Source: Mesorhizobium sp. NFR06
GTDB taxonomy: Bacteria; Pseudomonadota; Alphaproteobacteria; Rhizobiales; Rhizobiaceae
Direction: 5' to 3'
NCBI RefSeq assembly: GCF_900115245.1
Contig: NZ_FOVT01000002.1
Span: 253,005-317,004, forward strand
DNA length: 64,000 nt
Made by a program: the position numbers and the translations under genes
Notes under the pieces: generated by a model
Told to the model about the DNA's origin: nothing
The model's input: the letters and a program-made list of their open reading frames with translations, nothing else
Databases searched by the model: none
Shown here: one piece after another, positions 34,770 to 43,362 of the stretch
How positions within the stretch are numbered: position 1 is the stretch's first letter
How the letters are laid out: each line of letters opens with the position of its first letter

Positions 34770-35375
34770 ATGAGCCTTGCCGACGTGAAATACCTGCCGG
34801 AAACCCCGGCGCATGATGCTGAAATCGAAGCCATCAACGACGAGGCCTTCGGCCCCGGTCGCTTCGTGCTTGCCGCCTACAAGATCCGCGAATCTGGCGG
34901 GCATGACCGTTCGATGTCCTTTGTCGCCGTCAAGGACGACGCGGTGATCGCTTCCGTGCGCATGACGCGCGTGGCAGCCGGCGCCGGCCGCGCCATGATG
35001 CTCGGCCCGCTTGCGGTGCGCCCTGTCTTCAAGAATCTCGGCATCGGCCGCAAGCTGGTCGCGATCGCGCTGGAAGCGGCCAGGAAGGCCGGCGCGCCCG
35101 CCGTCATTCTGGTTGGCGACGAACCATACTATGGGCCACTCGGTTTCAAGCGCTTCCCGCGCGGGCAGATCACCATGCCGCGCCCCGTCGACCTCGACCG
35201 GCTGCTGCATCACGAAATCAAGCCGGGCGCCGTCGCCCGCTTTGCCGGCGATGTCTGCCACGCCAGCACGGCGAGGGTTGCGGAATTTGCCCCGGCCTCG
35301 GCGCGACCGGCCGCCAACGCGCAGCCATCGATCGACCCTGGTATTGCGGTTGCGCCTCCTTTGCGGGCTTCGTAG
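34770..35375 (+). CDS. GNAT family N-acetyltransferase
   Basis: The 201-aa protein has the acetyl-CoA-binding motif A, LGPLAVRPVFKNLGIGRKLV (residues about 72-91), followed by AVILVGDEPYYGPLGFKRFP, typical of the YhbS-like GNAT group. A Pro/Ala-rich C-terminal tail of about 35 residues is less conserved. The acceptor substrate is unknown. A 27-bp gap separates it from the SDR gene on the same strand. Confidence 0.9.
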   Translation: MSLADVKYLPETPAHDAEIEAINDEAFGPGRFVLAAYKIRESGGHDRSMSFVAVKDDAVIASVRMTRVAAGAGRAMMLGPLAVRPVFKNLGIGRKLVAIALEAARKAGAPAVILVGDEPYYGPLGFKRFPRGQITMPRPVDLDRLLHHEIKPGAVARFAGDVCHASTARVAEFAPASARPAANAQPSIDPGIAVAPPLRAS

Positions 35376-35402
35376 CATAATCCGAAATCCCGGGAGGCTT
35401 GC

Positions 35403-36164
35403 ATGAACCCAAATGGCCAGACCGCGATCGTCACCGGCGGCGGATCCGGCCTTGGCGAGGCGACGGCGCGCGCGTTGGCGGCCAAGGGCGCCCGTGTCGC
35501 CGTCCTCGACATCGGCATCGAGCGCGCCGCAAGGGTCGCGGCCGACATCGGCGGCATTGCCGTCCAATGCGACGTCGGCGGCAGCGACAGCGCCACGGCG
35601 GCGATCGCCGAAGCGGCTGAAAAGCTTGGCGAACCGCGCATCCTGGTCAATTGCGCCGGCATCGCGATCGGCGTGAAGACGATCGGCAAGGACGGACCGC
35701 ATCCGCTCGACCAGTACCGCAAGGTGATCGAGATCAACCTAATCGGCACCTTCAACATGATCCGCCTCGTCGCCGACCGGACGGCGAAACTCGAGCCGCT
35801 CGCTGGCGGCGAACGCGGCGTCATCGTCAACACCGCCTCCGTCGCCGCCTATGACGGCCAGATCGGCCAAGCCGCGTACTCGGCGTCCAAGGGCGGCGTC
35901 GTCGGCATGACCCTGCCGGTGGCGCGCGATCTGGCGCGATCCGGCATCCGCGTCTGCACAATCGCGCCCGGCATCTTCAAGACGCCGATGATGGCCGGCA
36001 TGCCGCAGGAAGTGCAAGATTCGCTTGGCGCTTCCGTGCCCTTCCCGCCACGTCTTGGCGAGCCGTCGGAATATGCCGCGCTTGCCCTCCACATCGTCGA
36101 AAACCAGATGCTGAACGGCGAGACCATCCGCCTCGACGGCGCCATCCGCATGGCGCCGAAATAA
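35403..36164 (+). CDS. SDR family oxidoreductase, 3-hydroxyacyl-CoA dehydrogenase type 2-like
   Basis: The 253-aa protein has [13 protein letters not shown] for NAD binding, [20 protein letters not shown], the catalytic [20 protein letters not shown] with YSASK, and a C-terminal [15 protein letters not shown]. The pattern resembles the HSD17B10/FadB2x branch acting on short-chain 3-hydroxyacyl-CoA. It is followed 6 bp later by a CaiB/BaiF CoA-transferase gene, so the pair probably works on acyl-CoA metabolism. Confidence 0.92.
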   Translation: MNPNGQTAIVTGGGSGLGEATARALAAKGARVAVLDIGIERAARVAADIGGIAVQCDVGGSDSATAAIAEAAEKLGEPRILVNCAGIAIGVKTIGKDGPHPLDQYRKVIEINLIGTFNMIRLVADRTAKLEPLAGGERGVIVNTASVAAYDGQIGQAAYSASKGGVVGMTLPVARDLARSGIRVCTIAPGIFKTPMMAGMPQEVQDSLGASVPFPPRLGEPSEYAALALHIVENQMLNGETIRLDGAIRMAPK

Positions 36165-36170
36165 GCGGAG

Positions 36171-37358
36171 ATGATTGGTTCGCCAACAGGCGCCGGTGTT
36201 GCCACCGAAAAGACCGGCCCGCTCGCCGGCTTGAAAGTGATCGAGATGGCTGGGCTCGGCCCGGTGCCGCTTGCCGCGCTGATGCTGTCCGAGATGGGCG
36301 CCGAGGTGCTGCGCATCGAACGCGCCGACGCCGGCCAGCCGCTACCAGACCTCCGCCAAGAATACGATCTCGACCGCCACGGCCGTTCCATCCTCGAGCT
36401 CGACCTTAAGCGTCCGGAGGCCGCCGACCTGTTGCTGCGCCTTGCCGCGGGGGCCGACTTGCTCATCGAAGGCTTCCGCCCCGGCGTGATGGAGCGGCTC
36501 GGCCTCGGGCCAGATGTCGTGCTGCAATGCAATCCGGGGCTAGTCTATGGCCGCCTGACCGGCTTTGGCCAGGACGGGCCGCTGTCCGCGCGGGCCGGGC
36601 ACGACATCACCTATCTCGCCTATGCCGGCCTGCTGCATGCGATCGGCAGGCAGGACGCGCCGCCGGTACCGCCGCTCAACCTCGTCGCCGATCAAGGCGG
36701 CGGCGCCCTGATGCTGCTCGCCGGCGTGCTCGCAGCTCTTGTCCAGCGTTCGCGGACCGGAAAGGGCCAGGTGATCGATGCCTCGATGATCGAGGGCGCC
36801 TCGATGCTCGCGGCGCCGATCCACGCCTATATGGCGGCGGGTCTCTGGAGCGATTGGCGCGGCGACAACCTGTTCGATTCCGGTGCGCCGTTCTACGACA
36901 CCTATGAGACGGCCGACGCAAAGCACATTGCGGTCGGCTGCCTCGAACCGCGCTTCTTTGCCGAGTTCGCCAGGCTGTTGCCGCTCGCTGACCATTTTGT
37001 CGGCGGCCAGTACGACAAGTCACTCTGGCCCGCGATGCGCGCCGCCATCGCCGGCCGGGTCAGGGAGAAACCGCGCGACGAATGGGCCGAACTGTTCGCT
37101 GCGACCGATGCCTGTGTAGCACCCGTGCTGTCGCTGGTCGAAGCCAGGCACCACCCGCACAACCGCGCCAGGCAAAGCTTTGTCAGGTCCGGCCAGCTCG
37201 AACGCCCGTCGCCCGCGCCGCGTTTCTCGCAAAGCCCTCAAACGCTTGCCGAAATGCCGACCCCTGCCCATCGCGAGCCCGCAAGCATCTTGACCCGTTT
37301 CGGCTTGCGCAAAGACGAAATCGAGACTCTTGCAAAGGCGGGTGTACTCGGCCGATAA
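36171..37358 (+). CDS. CaiB/BaiF family CoA-transferase / acyl-CoA racemase
   Basis: The 395-aa protein starts with LAGLKVIEMAGLGPVPLAAL and has the family sequence LVYGRLTGFGQDGPLSARAG, followed by the catalytic Asp145 in GHDITYLAYAG. The sequence is close in style to alpha-methylacyl-CoA racemases (Amacr), which epimerise 2-methyl-branched acyl-CoA, and the neighbouring dehydrogenase fits that. Coupling to the SDR gene is tight (6-bp gap). Confidence 0.92.
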   Translation: MIGSPTGAGVATEKTGPLAGLKVIEMAGLGPVPLAALMLSEMGAEVLRIERADAGQPLPDLRQEYDLDRHGRSILELDLKRPEAADLLLRLAAGADLLIEGFRPGVMERLGLGPDVVLQCNPGLVYGRLTGFGQDGPLSARAGHDITYLAYAGLLHAIGRQDAPPVPPLNLVADQGGGALMLLAGVLAALVQRSRTGKGQVIDASMIEGASMLAAPIHAYMAAGLWSDWRGDNLFDSGAPFYDTYETADAKHIAVGCLEPRFFAEFARLLPLADHFVGGQYDKSLWPAMRAAIAGRVREKPRDEWAELFAATDACVAPVLSLVEARHHPHNRARQSFVRSGQLERPSPAPRFSQSPQTLAEMPTPAHREPASILTRFGLRKDEIETLAKAGVLGR

Positions 37359-37394
37359 CCGGAGAATAGAAATCAACTTATCTCGGGTGAGCTC

Positions 37395-38165
37395 ATGACA
37401 GGATCGCAAAAGGATGTCATTCGCGACACCGACGCCGAGGCGATCAGGCTGGCGAAAACCTTGATCCGCGCGGCGCGCTTCGGCGCGCTCGCGGTAATCG
37501 AGCCCGGCACCGGCGCACCGCTGGCAAGCAGGGTGGGCGTCGCCACCGACATAGACGGTGCGCCGCTGATCCTGATCTCGATGCTGTCCGCGCACACAGG
37601 TGCCCTTGTCGCCGATCCGCGTTGCTCGCTGCTGCTCGGCGAACCCGGCAAGGGCGATCCGCTGGCGCATCCGCGCATCAGTCTTGGATGCCGTGCGCTG
37701 CGGTTGGAGCGGGGATCGGCCGATCACATCCGCGCCGAACGGCGCTACCTCAACCGCAATCCGAAGGCGAGGCTCTATGCCGGGCTCGGCGACTTCTCGT
37801 TCTTCCGACTCGAGCCTGAGCGCGCCAGCCTGAATGGCGGCTTCGGCAAGGCCTATCTTCTCGGCCGCGACGATTTCATCGCCGGCGGTGCCGTTGTCGA
37901 GGAGTTAGCCGGCAGCGAACAGGCGGCGCTCGACCACATGAATGCCGACCATCGCGACGCGATTGCCCTTTATGCCCGTTACTTCGGTCGCGCCGAAGGC
38001 GACGGCTGGATCGCCACTGGCTTCGACCCCGATGGCATGGATCTCGCCGCCCAGGATGCGACCTGCAGGATTTTCTTTCCCCAGCCTCTGCAAACCGCGC
38101 GCGACTTGCGTCCGGTGCTTGTCGACATGGCCAAGGCGGGACGCGCGGCAGAGCAAGAGCGATAG
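37395..38165 (+). CDS. HugZ-like pyridoxamine 5'-phosphate oxidase-fold protein
   Basis: The 256-aa protein has an N-terminal PPOX split-barrel domain (FGALAVIEPGTGAPLASRVG, SRVGVATDIDGAPLILISML, DPRCSLLLGEPGKGDPLAHP) and a C-terminal DUF2470-like domain with DHMNADHRDAIALYARYFG. This layout is that of HugZ/HutZ haem-utilisation proteins. Haem or flavin binding is an inference. It follows the CaiB gene by 36 bp and may be in the same transcription unit. Confidence 0.88.
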   Translation: MTGSQKDVIRDTDAEAIRLAKTLIRAARFGALAVIEPGTGAPLASRVGVATDIDGAPLILISMLSAHTGALVADPRCSLLLGEPGKGDPLAHPRISLGCRALRLERGSADHIRAERRYLNRNPKARLYAGLGDFSFFRLEPERASLNGGFGKAYLLGRDDFIAGGAVVEELAGSEQAALDHMNADHRDAIALYARYFGRAEGDGWIATGFDPDGMDLAAQDATCRIFFPQPLQTARDLRPVLVDMAKAGRAAEQER

Positions 38166-38323
38166 TTGATCGCGCGCCGGCGAAAGCAACGCTTGAGATT
38201 TAAACGAAATGATCTACCCTTGTAGTGACGCTGATTCAGCAGCGCCAATCGACATCTGAAAATTGTGGAATCAGGCGCCATTGCCCCCTGGCGCCAGGAT
38301 GAGCCAGGACCCTTGGGGGATCT

Positions 38324-38662
38324 ATGATCTCAAATAAGCTAATCGCCAATGCGGAATCGGCGGCCGCGTTTCTCGCTCTGATGGGCAACGAAAAGCGTCT
38401 GCTGATCGTGGCCCATCTGATCGACGGCGAGATGTCGGTCGGCGCCATTGCCGATAAGGTGCAGCTCAGCCAGTCTGCGCTTTCGCAGCATCTTGCCAAG
38501 CTGCGGGGGCTCGACCTCGTCGAAACCCGGCGCGACCGCCAGATGATCTATTATTCCTGCAAGTCCGAGGCGGTGCGCGAATTGCTGCGGATGCTGGAAG
38601 GCATTTTCGGCGACGGCGACCTTTCCCAGATGGCCTATCGCTTGCGCCGCGCCGGGGCTTGA
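38324..38662 (+). CDS. ArsR-family regulator, NolR-like
   Basis: The 112-aa winged-helix protein lacks the Cys metal box of ArsR and SmtB. It has AAAFLALMGNEKRLLIVAHL, GAIADKVQLSQSALSQHLAK and RRDRQMIYYSC, which closely resembles NolR, the rhizobial repressor of nodulation and conjugation genes. The recognition helix SQSALSQHLAKL is conserved. A good ggggga ribosome binding site precedes the ATG. Symbol withheld because NolR-like paralogues are common. Confidence 0.85.
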   Translation: MISNKLIANAESAAAFLALMGNEKRLLIVAHLIDGEMSVGAIADKVQLSQSALSQHLAKLRGLDLVETRRDRQMIYYSCKSEAVRELLRMLEGIFGDGDLSQMAYRLRRAGA

Positions 38663-38703
38663 CCCGCGGCCCCGGTCGCTGGTTGCCTCGCTGCCGATCC
38701 GCA

Positions 38704-38827
38704 GAGCAGTTCCAGGAAACGCATGAGACGGTCGGGCTCGGCGACTTTGCCGTAGCCCTCCGTCCGGAATTGCGTCGAAACAACATGATGGAGCATTTTG
38801 CCGTTTCGATGAAACGGTGAAATGCTC
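38704..38827 (+). repeat. Dispersed repeat family C, full copy
   Basis: The order is gagcagttccaggaaa, ggctcggcgactttgccg, tccgtccggaattgcgtcga, and the terminal hairpin tttgccgtttcg/atgaaacggtgaaatgctc. It lies between the NolR-like gene (42 bp before) and the TrmH-type gene (18 bp after). Confidence 0.8.
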
Positions 38828-38844
38828 TGTCTGGCGAGGCCTGC

Positions 38845-39642
38845 ATGAACTTGATCCCTATCGACGATCACCGGGACCCGCGCGTCGCCGCCTATCTCGA
38901 CATCCGCGAGCGCGACCTCATTGGCCGGCATGGCCGCTTCGTCGCCGAAGGCAAGGTGGTGCTGGACCTCCTTCTGTCGACCGGGCGCTTCGCCGCCGAA
39001 TCGGCCCTCATCCTCGAAAACAGACTGGCTGGCCTGCAAGCGATCTTGCGCAAGGCGCCCCCGGATTTTCCAGTCTATGTCGCCGATGGCGAGGTCATGG
39101 ACCGGATCGCCGGCTTCCACATGCATCGCGGCATCCTGGCGATCGGCGTCCGCGGCGATCCGGCACCCGCCGAGGTTTTGGTGGGAACCTTGCCTCGGCG
39201 CGCCTTGGCCATCGTCCTGGTCGGCATATCCAACCACGACAATATGGGGGCGATCTTCCGCAATGCCGCGGCCTTCGGCGCTGACGCGGTGCTGCTCGAT
39301 CGGACCTGCTGCGATCCGCTTTACCGCAAGGCAATCCGCGTTTCGGTCGGCGCGGCGCTGACAGTTCCCTTCGCGTCCTTCGGCGATACCGGAACTTTCA
39401 CTGCGACGCTCGATCGGCTTGGCTTCAGCCAGTTCGCTCTCTCGCCACGCGGAAATGTCGACATCCGCGCCGCGGAGCGTTCGGCCCGGCTGGCGCTCTA
39501 TCTCGGCACCGAAGGCGAAGGCCTGCCGACGGATCTGCTCGCCCGGCTGCACACGCTGCGGATCGGCATGGCTGAAGGCTTCGACAGCCTGAACGTCGCC
39601 GCCGCGTCGGCAATTGCGCTACATCACTTTTCGAATTGCTAA
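38845..39642 (+). CDS. TrmH/SpoU-family RNA 2'-O-methyltransferase
   Basis: The 265-aa protein has the three SPOUT motifs: SNHDNMGAIFRNAAAFGADA (motif 1), LALYLGTEGEGLPTDLL (motif 2) and SLNVAAASAIALHHF (motif 3). An N-terminal substrate-binding domain (residues 1-100) precedes them. It methylates a ribose in tRNA or rRNA using S-adenosylmethionine; the exact nucleotide is unknown. Repeats flank it on both sides. Confidence 0.93.
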   Translation: MNLIPIDDHRDPRVAAYLDIRERDLIGRHGRFVAEGKVVLDLLLSTGRFAAESALILENRLAGLQAILRKAPPDFPVYVADGEVMDRIAGFHMHRGILAIGVRGDPAPAEVLVGTLPRRALAIVLVGISNHDNMGAIFRNAAAFGADAVLLDRTCCDPLYRKAIRVSVGAALTVPFASFGDTGTFTATLDRLGFSQFALSPRGNVDIRAAERSARLALYLGTEGEGLPTDLLARLHTLRIGMAEGFDSLNVAAASAIALHHFSNC

Positions 39643-39733
39643 TGCATGTCGCCCAAAAAGGCGCAGCGGTTTTGGGACAACGACATGCATCAAGCAAATG
39701 CTGAAAGCGCGTCGCCTGATTACCTTTCGGAGC
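39642..39733 (+). repeat. Composite repeat A+B after TrmH-type gene
   Basis: Part A (39642-39690) is a dyad, atgcatgtcg... with ...cgacatgcat around cgcccaaaa/ttttgggac. Part B (39691-39733) is a dyad, aaagcgcgtcgc / gcgacgcgcttt. The first base belongs to the stop codon of the upstream gene. Related to 30097-30182. Confidence 0.7.
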
Positions 39734-39734
39734 G

Positions 39735-39846
39735 ACGCGCTTTGGAGCAATTCCAGGAAAAGTGTGACCCGGTTTTCCGTCCGGAATTTGCGTCAAAACA
39801 AAGAGATGGAGCGTTTCGCCGTTTCCGTGAAACGGTGAAATGCGCT
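39735..39846 (+). repeat. Dispersed repeat family C, full copy adjoining A+B
   Basis: gagcaattccaggaaaagtg, cggttttccgtccggaattt, cgtcaaaacaaagagatgga and the hairpin tttcgccgtttcc/gtgaaacggtgaaa are all present. Together with 39642-39733 this makes an A-B-C mosaic of about 205 bp in the 228-bp gap, leaving little other sequence. Confidence 0.8.
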
Positions 39847-39870
39847 AGGCGGTTCAAGGGAAAAGCGGCT

Positions 39871-41013
39871 TCAGTTGGCCGGGCCGGCTTTCTGCAAGGC
39901 CCTCACGCGGTCGGCAAGGCTGATGCCGCGTCCGCCTTGCTGGCCCTCGCTCGCTAAGGCCTTGGCGATAGGTGAATCCGGCCCGTCGAGTCTCATCGTC
40001 AGGTTGACGACCTCGGCCGCCAATTCGTTCATTTGTTCCCGAAGGCCGGCGCCGGAGCGTGCGTCACCCGCCGATTCGGCTTTTCCTGCCCCTGAGGCGG
40101 CGAGATCGGTTTTCAGCTGCTTGTTCTCGCGTGCCAGCGCCGCGAGCCTCGCCTCCAGCCGTTCCCGGTCGCCCTCGAGCTTGGCGATTGCCTTGTCGAC
40201 ATCGTCCCTTTTCACATCGGCGCCGGCGGCGAGCCGTGCGACGCCGTTGGCGGCGGCGGGCTCCTTCAAACGCTCGCGCAGTCGAGCGAGGTCCTTCTCG
40301 CGCCTGTCGAGCTTTTCCTCGCGGTCGGCAAGCGTCGCGAGCAGCCGCTCGACCTTCTTGTCGAGCTCGGCCGTTTTCGTCTTCTCGGCCTTCAATGCTT
40401 CGCGCGCGGCCTTGCTTTCCGACGCGATTTCCTGGTTTCGCCTGTCGGCCTCCTTGCGCTGGCTGCGTAACATCGCGATGTCGCTGGCGAGTTTTTCCAA
40501 TTCCGATTCGCGAGCAACCAGCTCGATCTGGCGATTCGAGGACGAGAAGCTGGCGTCGTCATACATCTGCCCGAGCTTTTGCAGCTCCAGCGCGCGCTTC
40601 TCCAACGCCCGCTCCGTCTGCGCCTGCTTTTCCGACAGGCGATGCAGATCCTCCTCGCGTTGCCTGAGCTCCGCATTTTTGGCCTGCAGATCGGCAAGCG
40701 CCTGGTTCTTATCCTTCGTTTCGACCGCGAGCCCCTTCAGGGCCTCGCGCCCGCGACCGATCTCGACCATCTGCTCGGCCACCTTCTCCTGCAGGTTCTT
40801 GGCGACTATCTCCAACCGGCGCGTCGTCATGGCGTATTCCGCCCGAACCCGGTCCTTGTCCGCCTGGATTTCGGCGGGCGTCAGCGGCAGCGAGGCTTCG
40901 AGGCGCCTGCGTGTCAGGACGACAGCACGCCGCCAGACCGCCGGCGCGACCAGCGACACCAGAAAGACGGCGCAAAGGAAACCGAGGACGAAGAACAGGA
41001 CCGACTGGACCAA
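39871..41013 (-). CDS. Membrane-anchored coiled-coil protein (380 aa)
   Basis: One N-terminal membrane helix (VLFFVLGFLCAVFLVSLVAP, residues 5-24) is followed by long heptad-rich helices from about residue 50 to 310 (KNLQEKVAEQMVEIGRGREA, LRQREEDLHRLSEKQAQTER, DRERLEARLAALARENKQLK). A short C-terminal domain (MNELAAEVVNLTMRLDGPDS) ends in SLADRVRALQKAG. The architecture is that of a cytoplasmic scaffold or spacer tethered to the inner membrane. Function unknown. It is convergent with the RNA methylase gene across the A-B-C repeat mosaic. Confidence 0.85.
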   Translation of the reverse strand: MVQSVLFFVLGFLCAVFLVSLVAPAVWRRAVVLTRRRLEASLPLTPAEIQADKDRVRAEYAMTTRRLEIVAKNLQEKVAEQMVEIGRGREALKGLAVETKDKNQALADLQAKNAELRQREEDLHRLSEKQAQTERALEKRALELQKLGQMYDDASFSSSNRQIELVARESELEKLASDIAMLRSQRKEADRRNQEIASESKAAREALKAEKTKTAELDKKVERLLATLADREEKLDRREKDLARLRERLKEPAAANGVARLAAGADVKRDDVDKAIAKLEGDRERLEARLAALARENKQLKTDLAASGAGKAESAGDARSGAGLREQMNELAAEVVNLTMRLDGPDSPIAKALASEGQQGGRGISLADRVRALQKAGPAN

Positions 41014-41146
41014 GGCGTGCTATCCACTTACGGAGCGGCGATCGCTGGATTGTGTCACCTTGGCATGGCGGAAATTCAACGCCGCGGCAAGGGCGAGCCG
41101 CGGCGCGATCAACACTGTCCGAGCGATTGTAGCCGGCAGAATCCTA

Positions 41147-41728
41147 TCAGAACGGGTTCCAGGTCGGTCTTTCGGTGAGCTTCAGATAGCCGAGATTGAC
41201 GCCGAGACGGGCGCCGACGCCGGTACGGATCGGCACGATCAGCACCCGGTTGCTCTGCAGCACGTTGAAGCCGACGCCGGCAATGACATAGGCGGAGCCG
41301 GCGACGCCGCCGAAGCGGTTATAGAGGCTGCTGATGTCGTCGAGGTTATAGACCAGCATCATCACCCGCGATCCCTCGCCACCGAAGTCCCAGCCGAGCG
41401 ATGGACCTTGCCAGAACACCTTATGGTCGCCGGCATTCTTGGTGTAGAGGGTCCCCTCGCCATAGGTCAGGCCGCCGATCAAGGCGCCGGATCCCTCCTC
41501 GCCCAGCAGATAGCCGTTGGGCAGGCCGTAGGAGGCAAATATCTTCTCGACGACGGTGGCCAGGCCGCCGGACGTCTCGCCGAAGAATTTATGACCGGAA
41601 TCGACGATCTCTTGCGCGGTGTACTGTTGAGCCCGTGACGCCGAGGTCGAAAGGACAAGAGCCCCCAGGAATGCGATTGTCATGGTGAGGACGCGGACGA
41701 ACGTCCGGTCGTAGTATCGGGAAAACAT
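41147..41728 (-). CDS. eipA: Envelope integrity protein EipA-like (DUF1134)
   Basis: The 193-aa protein has a signal peptide (cleavage after SASRA near residue 33) and the Gly-rich small beta-domain of DUF1134: YLLGEEGSGALIGGLTYGEG, WDFGGEGSRVMMLVYNLDD, YVIAGVGFNVLQSNRVLIVP and GVNLGYLKLTERPTWNPF at the end. EipA of Brucella is a periplasmic envelope-integrity factor under cell-cycle control, which suits its position beside ctrA. The ATG at 41728 is the likely start; an ATG at 41683 within the signal peptide is possible. Confidence 0.88.
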   Translation of the reverse strand: MFSRYYDRTFVRVLTMTIAFLGALVLSTSASRAQQYTAQEIVDSGHKFFGETSGGLATVVEKIFASYGLPNGYLLGEEGSGALIGGLTYGEGTLYTKNAGDHKVFWQGPSLGWDFGGEGSRVMMLVYNLDDISSLYNRFGGVAGSAYVIAGVGFNVLQSNRVLIVPIRTGVGARLGVNLGYLKLTERPTWNPF

Positions 41729-42066
41729 GCTTCCAAATCTCCGTCAGGGAGCACTTTCGCCGACGCCTCGCACCCCTGCGGCTCTTGGCGGCCGTTCAAG
41801 GTGGCTATCACGGGCAAACTATGCCGTAATCCTTTTTCAACCATTAAGCTGTCACAGGAAGATGGCGGTTCGAAGGCTGCGCTTTCGCTCCAGCGCCGGG
41901 TTTTCCGCCCGTGAACGCATCATTTTCGCCGTCGACAATTTGGGATTTGTTGATGCGCGCTCGGGCGCTGTGTATTCAGAAAGCCTTGGAAAAGAGCGTG
42001 ATTCGCGTGGGCAGCGCGAAACGATCGCTCGGCCATGACAACTGACTTGAAGCAGGGATTTCGCCG

Positions 42067-42696
42067 ATGGCCGAGCTCTTTACCCTTTCCGCGCCCGATC
42101 TCGCGGCGCTGCTCTGCAGCCGTGTCTGCCACGACATCATTTCGCCGGTCGGCGCAATCAACAACGGCCTCGAACTGCTCGACGAGGGCGGCGCCGACGA
42201 AGACGCCATGAAGCTCATTCGCCAGAGCGCCAGGAACGCCTCGGCGCGACTGCAGTTTGCCCGCATCGCCTTCGGTGCCGCGGGTTCCGCCGGCATGATG
42301 ATCGACACCGGCGATGCCGAGGCGGTGGCCATCGCCTTCCTGAAGAACGAAAAGCCGGAACTGGTGTGGAACGGTCCCCGCGCGCTCTTGCCGAAGAACA
42401 AGGTCAAGCTGCTGCTCAACCTCATTCTCGTCGCCAACGCGGCCATACCGCGCGGCGGCAGGCTAGTGGTCACGCTGGAAAGTCTCGAAACCGAGCCGCG
42501 TTTTTCACTGTCGGCCAGCGGTCCGATGCTGCGCGTGCCGCCGAAATTCCTCGAACTGCATTCCGGCCACAAGCCGGAGGAGCCGATCGACGCCCATTCG
42601 GTCCAGCCTTACTACACGCTGCTCCTGGCGCGTGAGGCCAACATGACCATCTCGATCCACGCGACCGCCGACGAGATCGTGCTGACGGCTGCATAA
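42067..42696 (+). CDS. chpT: Histidine phosphotransferase ChpT
   Basis: The 209-aa protein begins LSAPDLAALLCSRVCHDIIS, with the phospho-accepting His22 in the DHp-like helix, then SPVGAINNGLELLDEGG. A degenerate ATPase-like domain follows (NGPRALLPKNKVKLLLNLIL, PYYTLLLAREANMTISIHAT). This is the ChpT layout: it passes phosphate from CckA to CtrA and CpdR in alphaproteobacteria. It lies 1.3 kb from ctrA, which supports the assignment. Confidence 0.92.
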   Translation: MAELFTLSAPDLAALLCSRVCHDIISPVGAINNGLELLDEGGADEDAMKLIRQSARNASARLQFARIAFGAAGSAGMMIDTGDAEAVAIAFLKNEKPELVWNGPRALLPKNKVKLLLNLILVANAAIPRGGRLVVTLESLETEPRFSLSASGPMLRVPPKFLELHSGHKPEEPIDAHSVQPYYTLLLAREANMTISIHATADEIVLTAA

Positions 42697-42924
42697 TAGC
42701 AAGAAAAAGACAAAGTATCTCTTGCTGCCAATTGTGCGCCAGCAGTGCAGGCGCACAATGCCCGCGTCCACCGCGGGTAACGGCGTCATGGTCCAAAGGG
42801 GCGCCACACGCTTCTTTGGAAAAACTTTACCTAACGGCTTTTCGGCTTCTTTACCGGATTGGCCTACGGTGCATTCCGGTTACCCGGATTGCCGGTTCGG
42901 CAGATGGCAGAGAGGACCCCGGAC

Positions 42925-43293
42925 ATGAAGCGCTGCCTGTTCGTCGATGATTCGAGCGTCATCAGGAAGGTCGCAAAACGCATTCTCGGCGGCTCGGACA
43001 TGATCGTCGTCGAGGCGTCGACCGGGGTCGAGGCTGCCGAAATCTGCGCCGGCGACATGCCGGATGTGATTGTCATCGATGGCGGCCTTGCCGACATCCA
43101 GGCAGTGGACCTCATTCGCCGCATCCGCGCAATCGAGGCCCCCGCCAAGCCGCAGATCCTGGTCTCGCTGGTCGAGGTCGATGTCGCGGCGATCATGCGT
43201 GCCAAGCGCGCCGGCGCTCAAGGATATCTGCTGAAGCCCTTCAACCGCGCGCAACTGCTTGAAAGCTTCCGCTTTCTGAAAATAGCCGCCTGA
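42925..43293 (+). CDS. Single-domain response regulator between chpT and ctrA
   Basis: The 122-aa receiver domain has the acidic pair Asp8/Asp9, the phospho-acceptor Asp52 in VIVIDGG, Ser81 in LVSLVEVD and Lys104 in YLLKPFN, so all phosphorylation residues are present. There is no output domain, as in DivK and CpdR. Its position after chpT and before convergent ctrA suggests a role in the same phosphorelay. The identity as a specific known regulator (CpdR, DivK) is not established. The start at 42925 follows a gagagga box. Confidence 0.88.
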   Translation: MKRCLFVDDSSVIRKVAKRILGGSDMIVVEASTGVEAAEICAGDMPDVIVIDGGLADIQAVDLIRRIRAIEAPAKPQILVSLVEVDVAAIMRAKRAGAQGYLLKPFNRAQLLESFRFLKIAA

Positions 43294-43314
43294 TTCGCCG
43301 GCAGCGGTTTCATA

Positions 43315-43342
43315 CAAAAAACCCGGCCTGAGCCGGGTTTTC
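43315..43342. terminator. Bidirectional terminator between receiver and ctrA genes
   Basis: Stem aaacccggc / gccgggttt with a ctga loop, with an A-run on one side and a T-run on the other, so it can end both convergent transcripts. Confidence 0.88.
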
Positions 43343-43362
43343 TTCGAAACCGTTTGGATCGC

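Noticed and set aside
39642..39846. CRISPR-like array
   Set aside because: The repeated units are different dyads, not identical direct repeats with unique spacers, and no cas genes are in the window.
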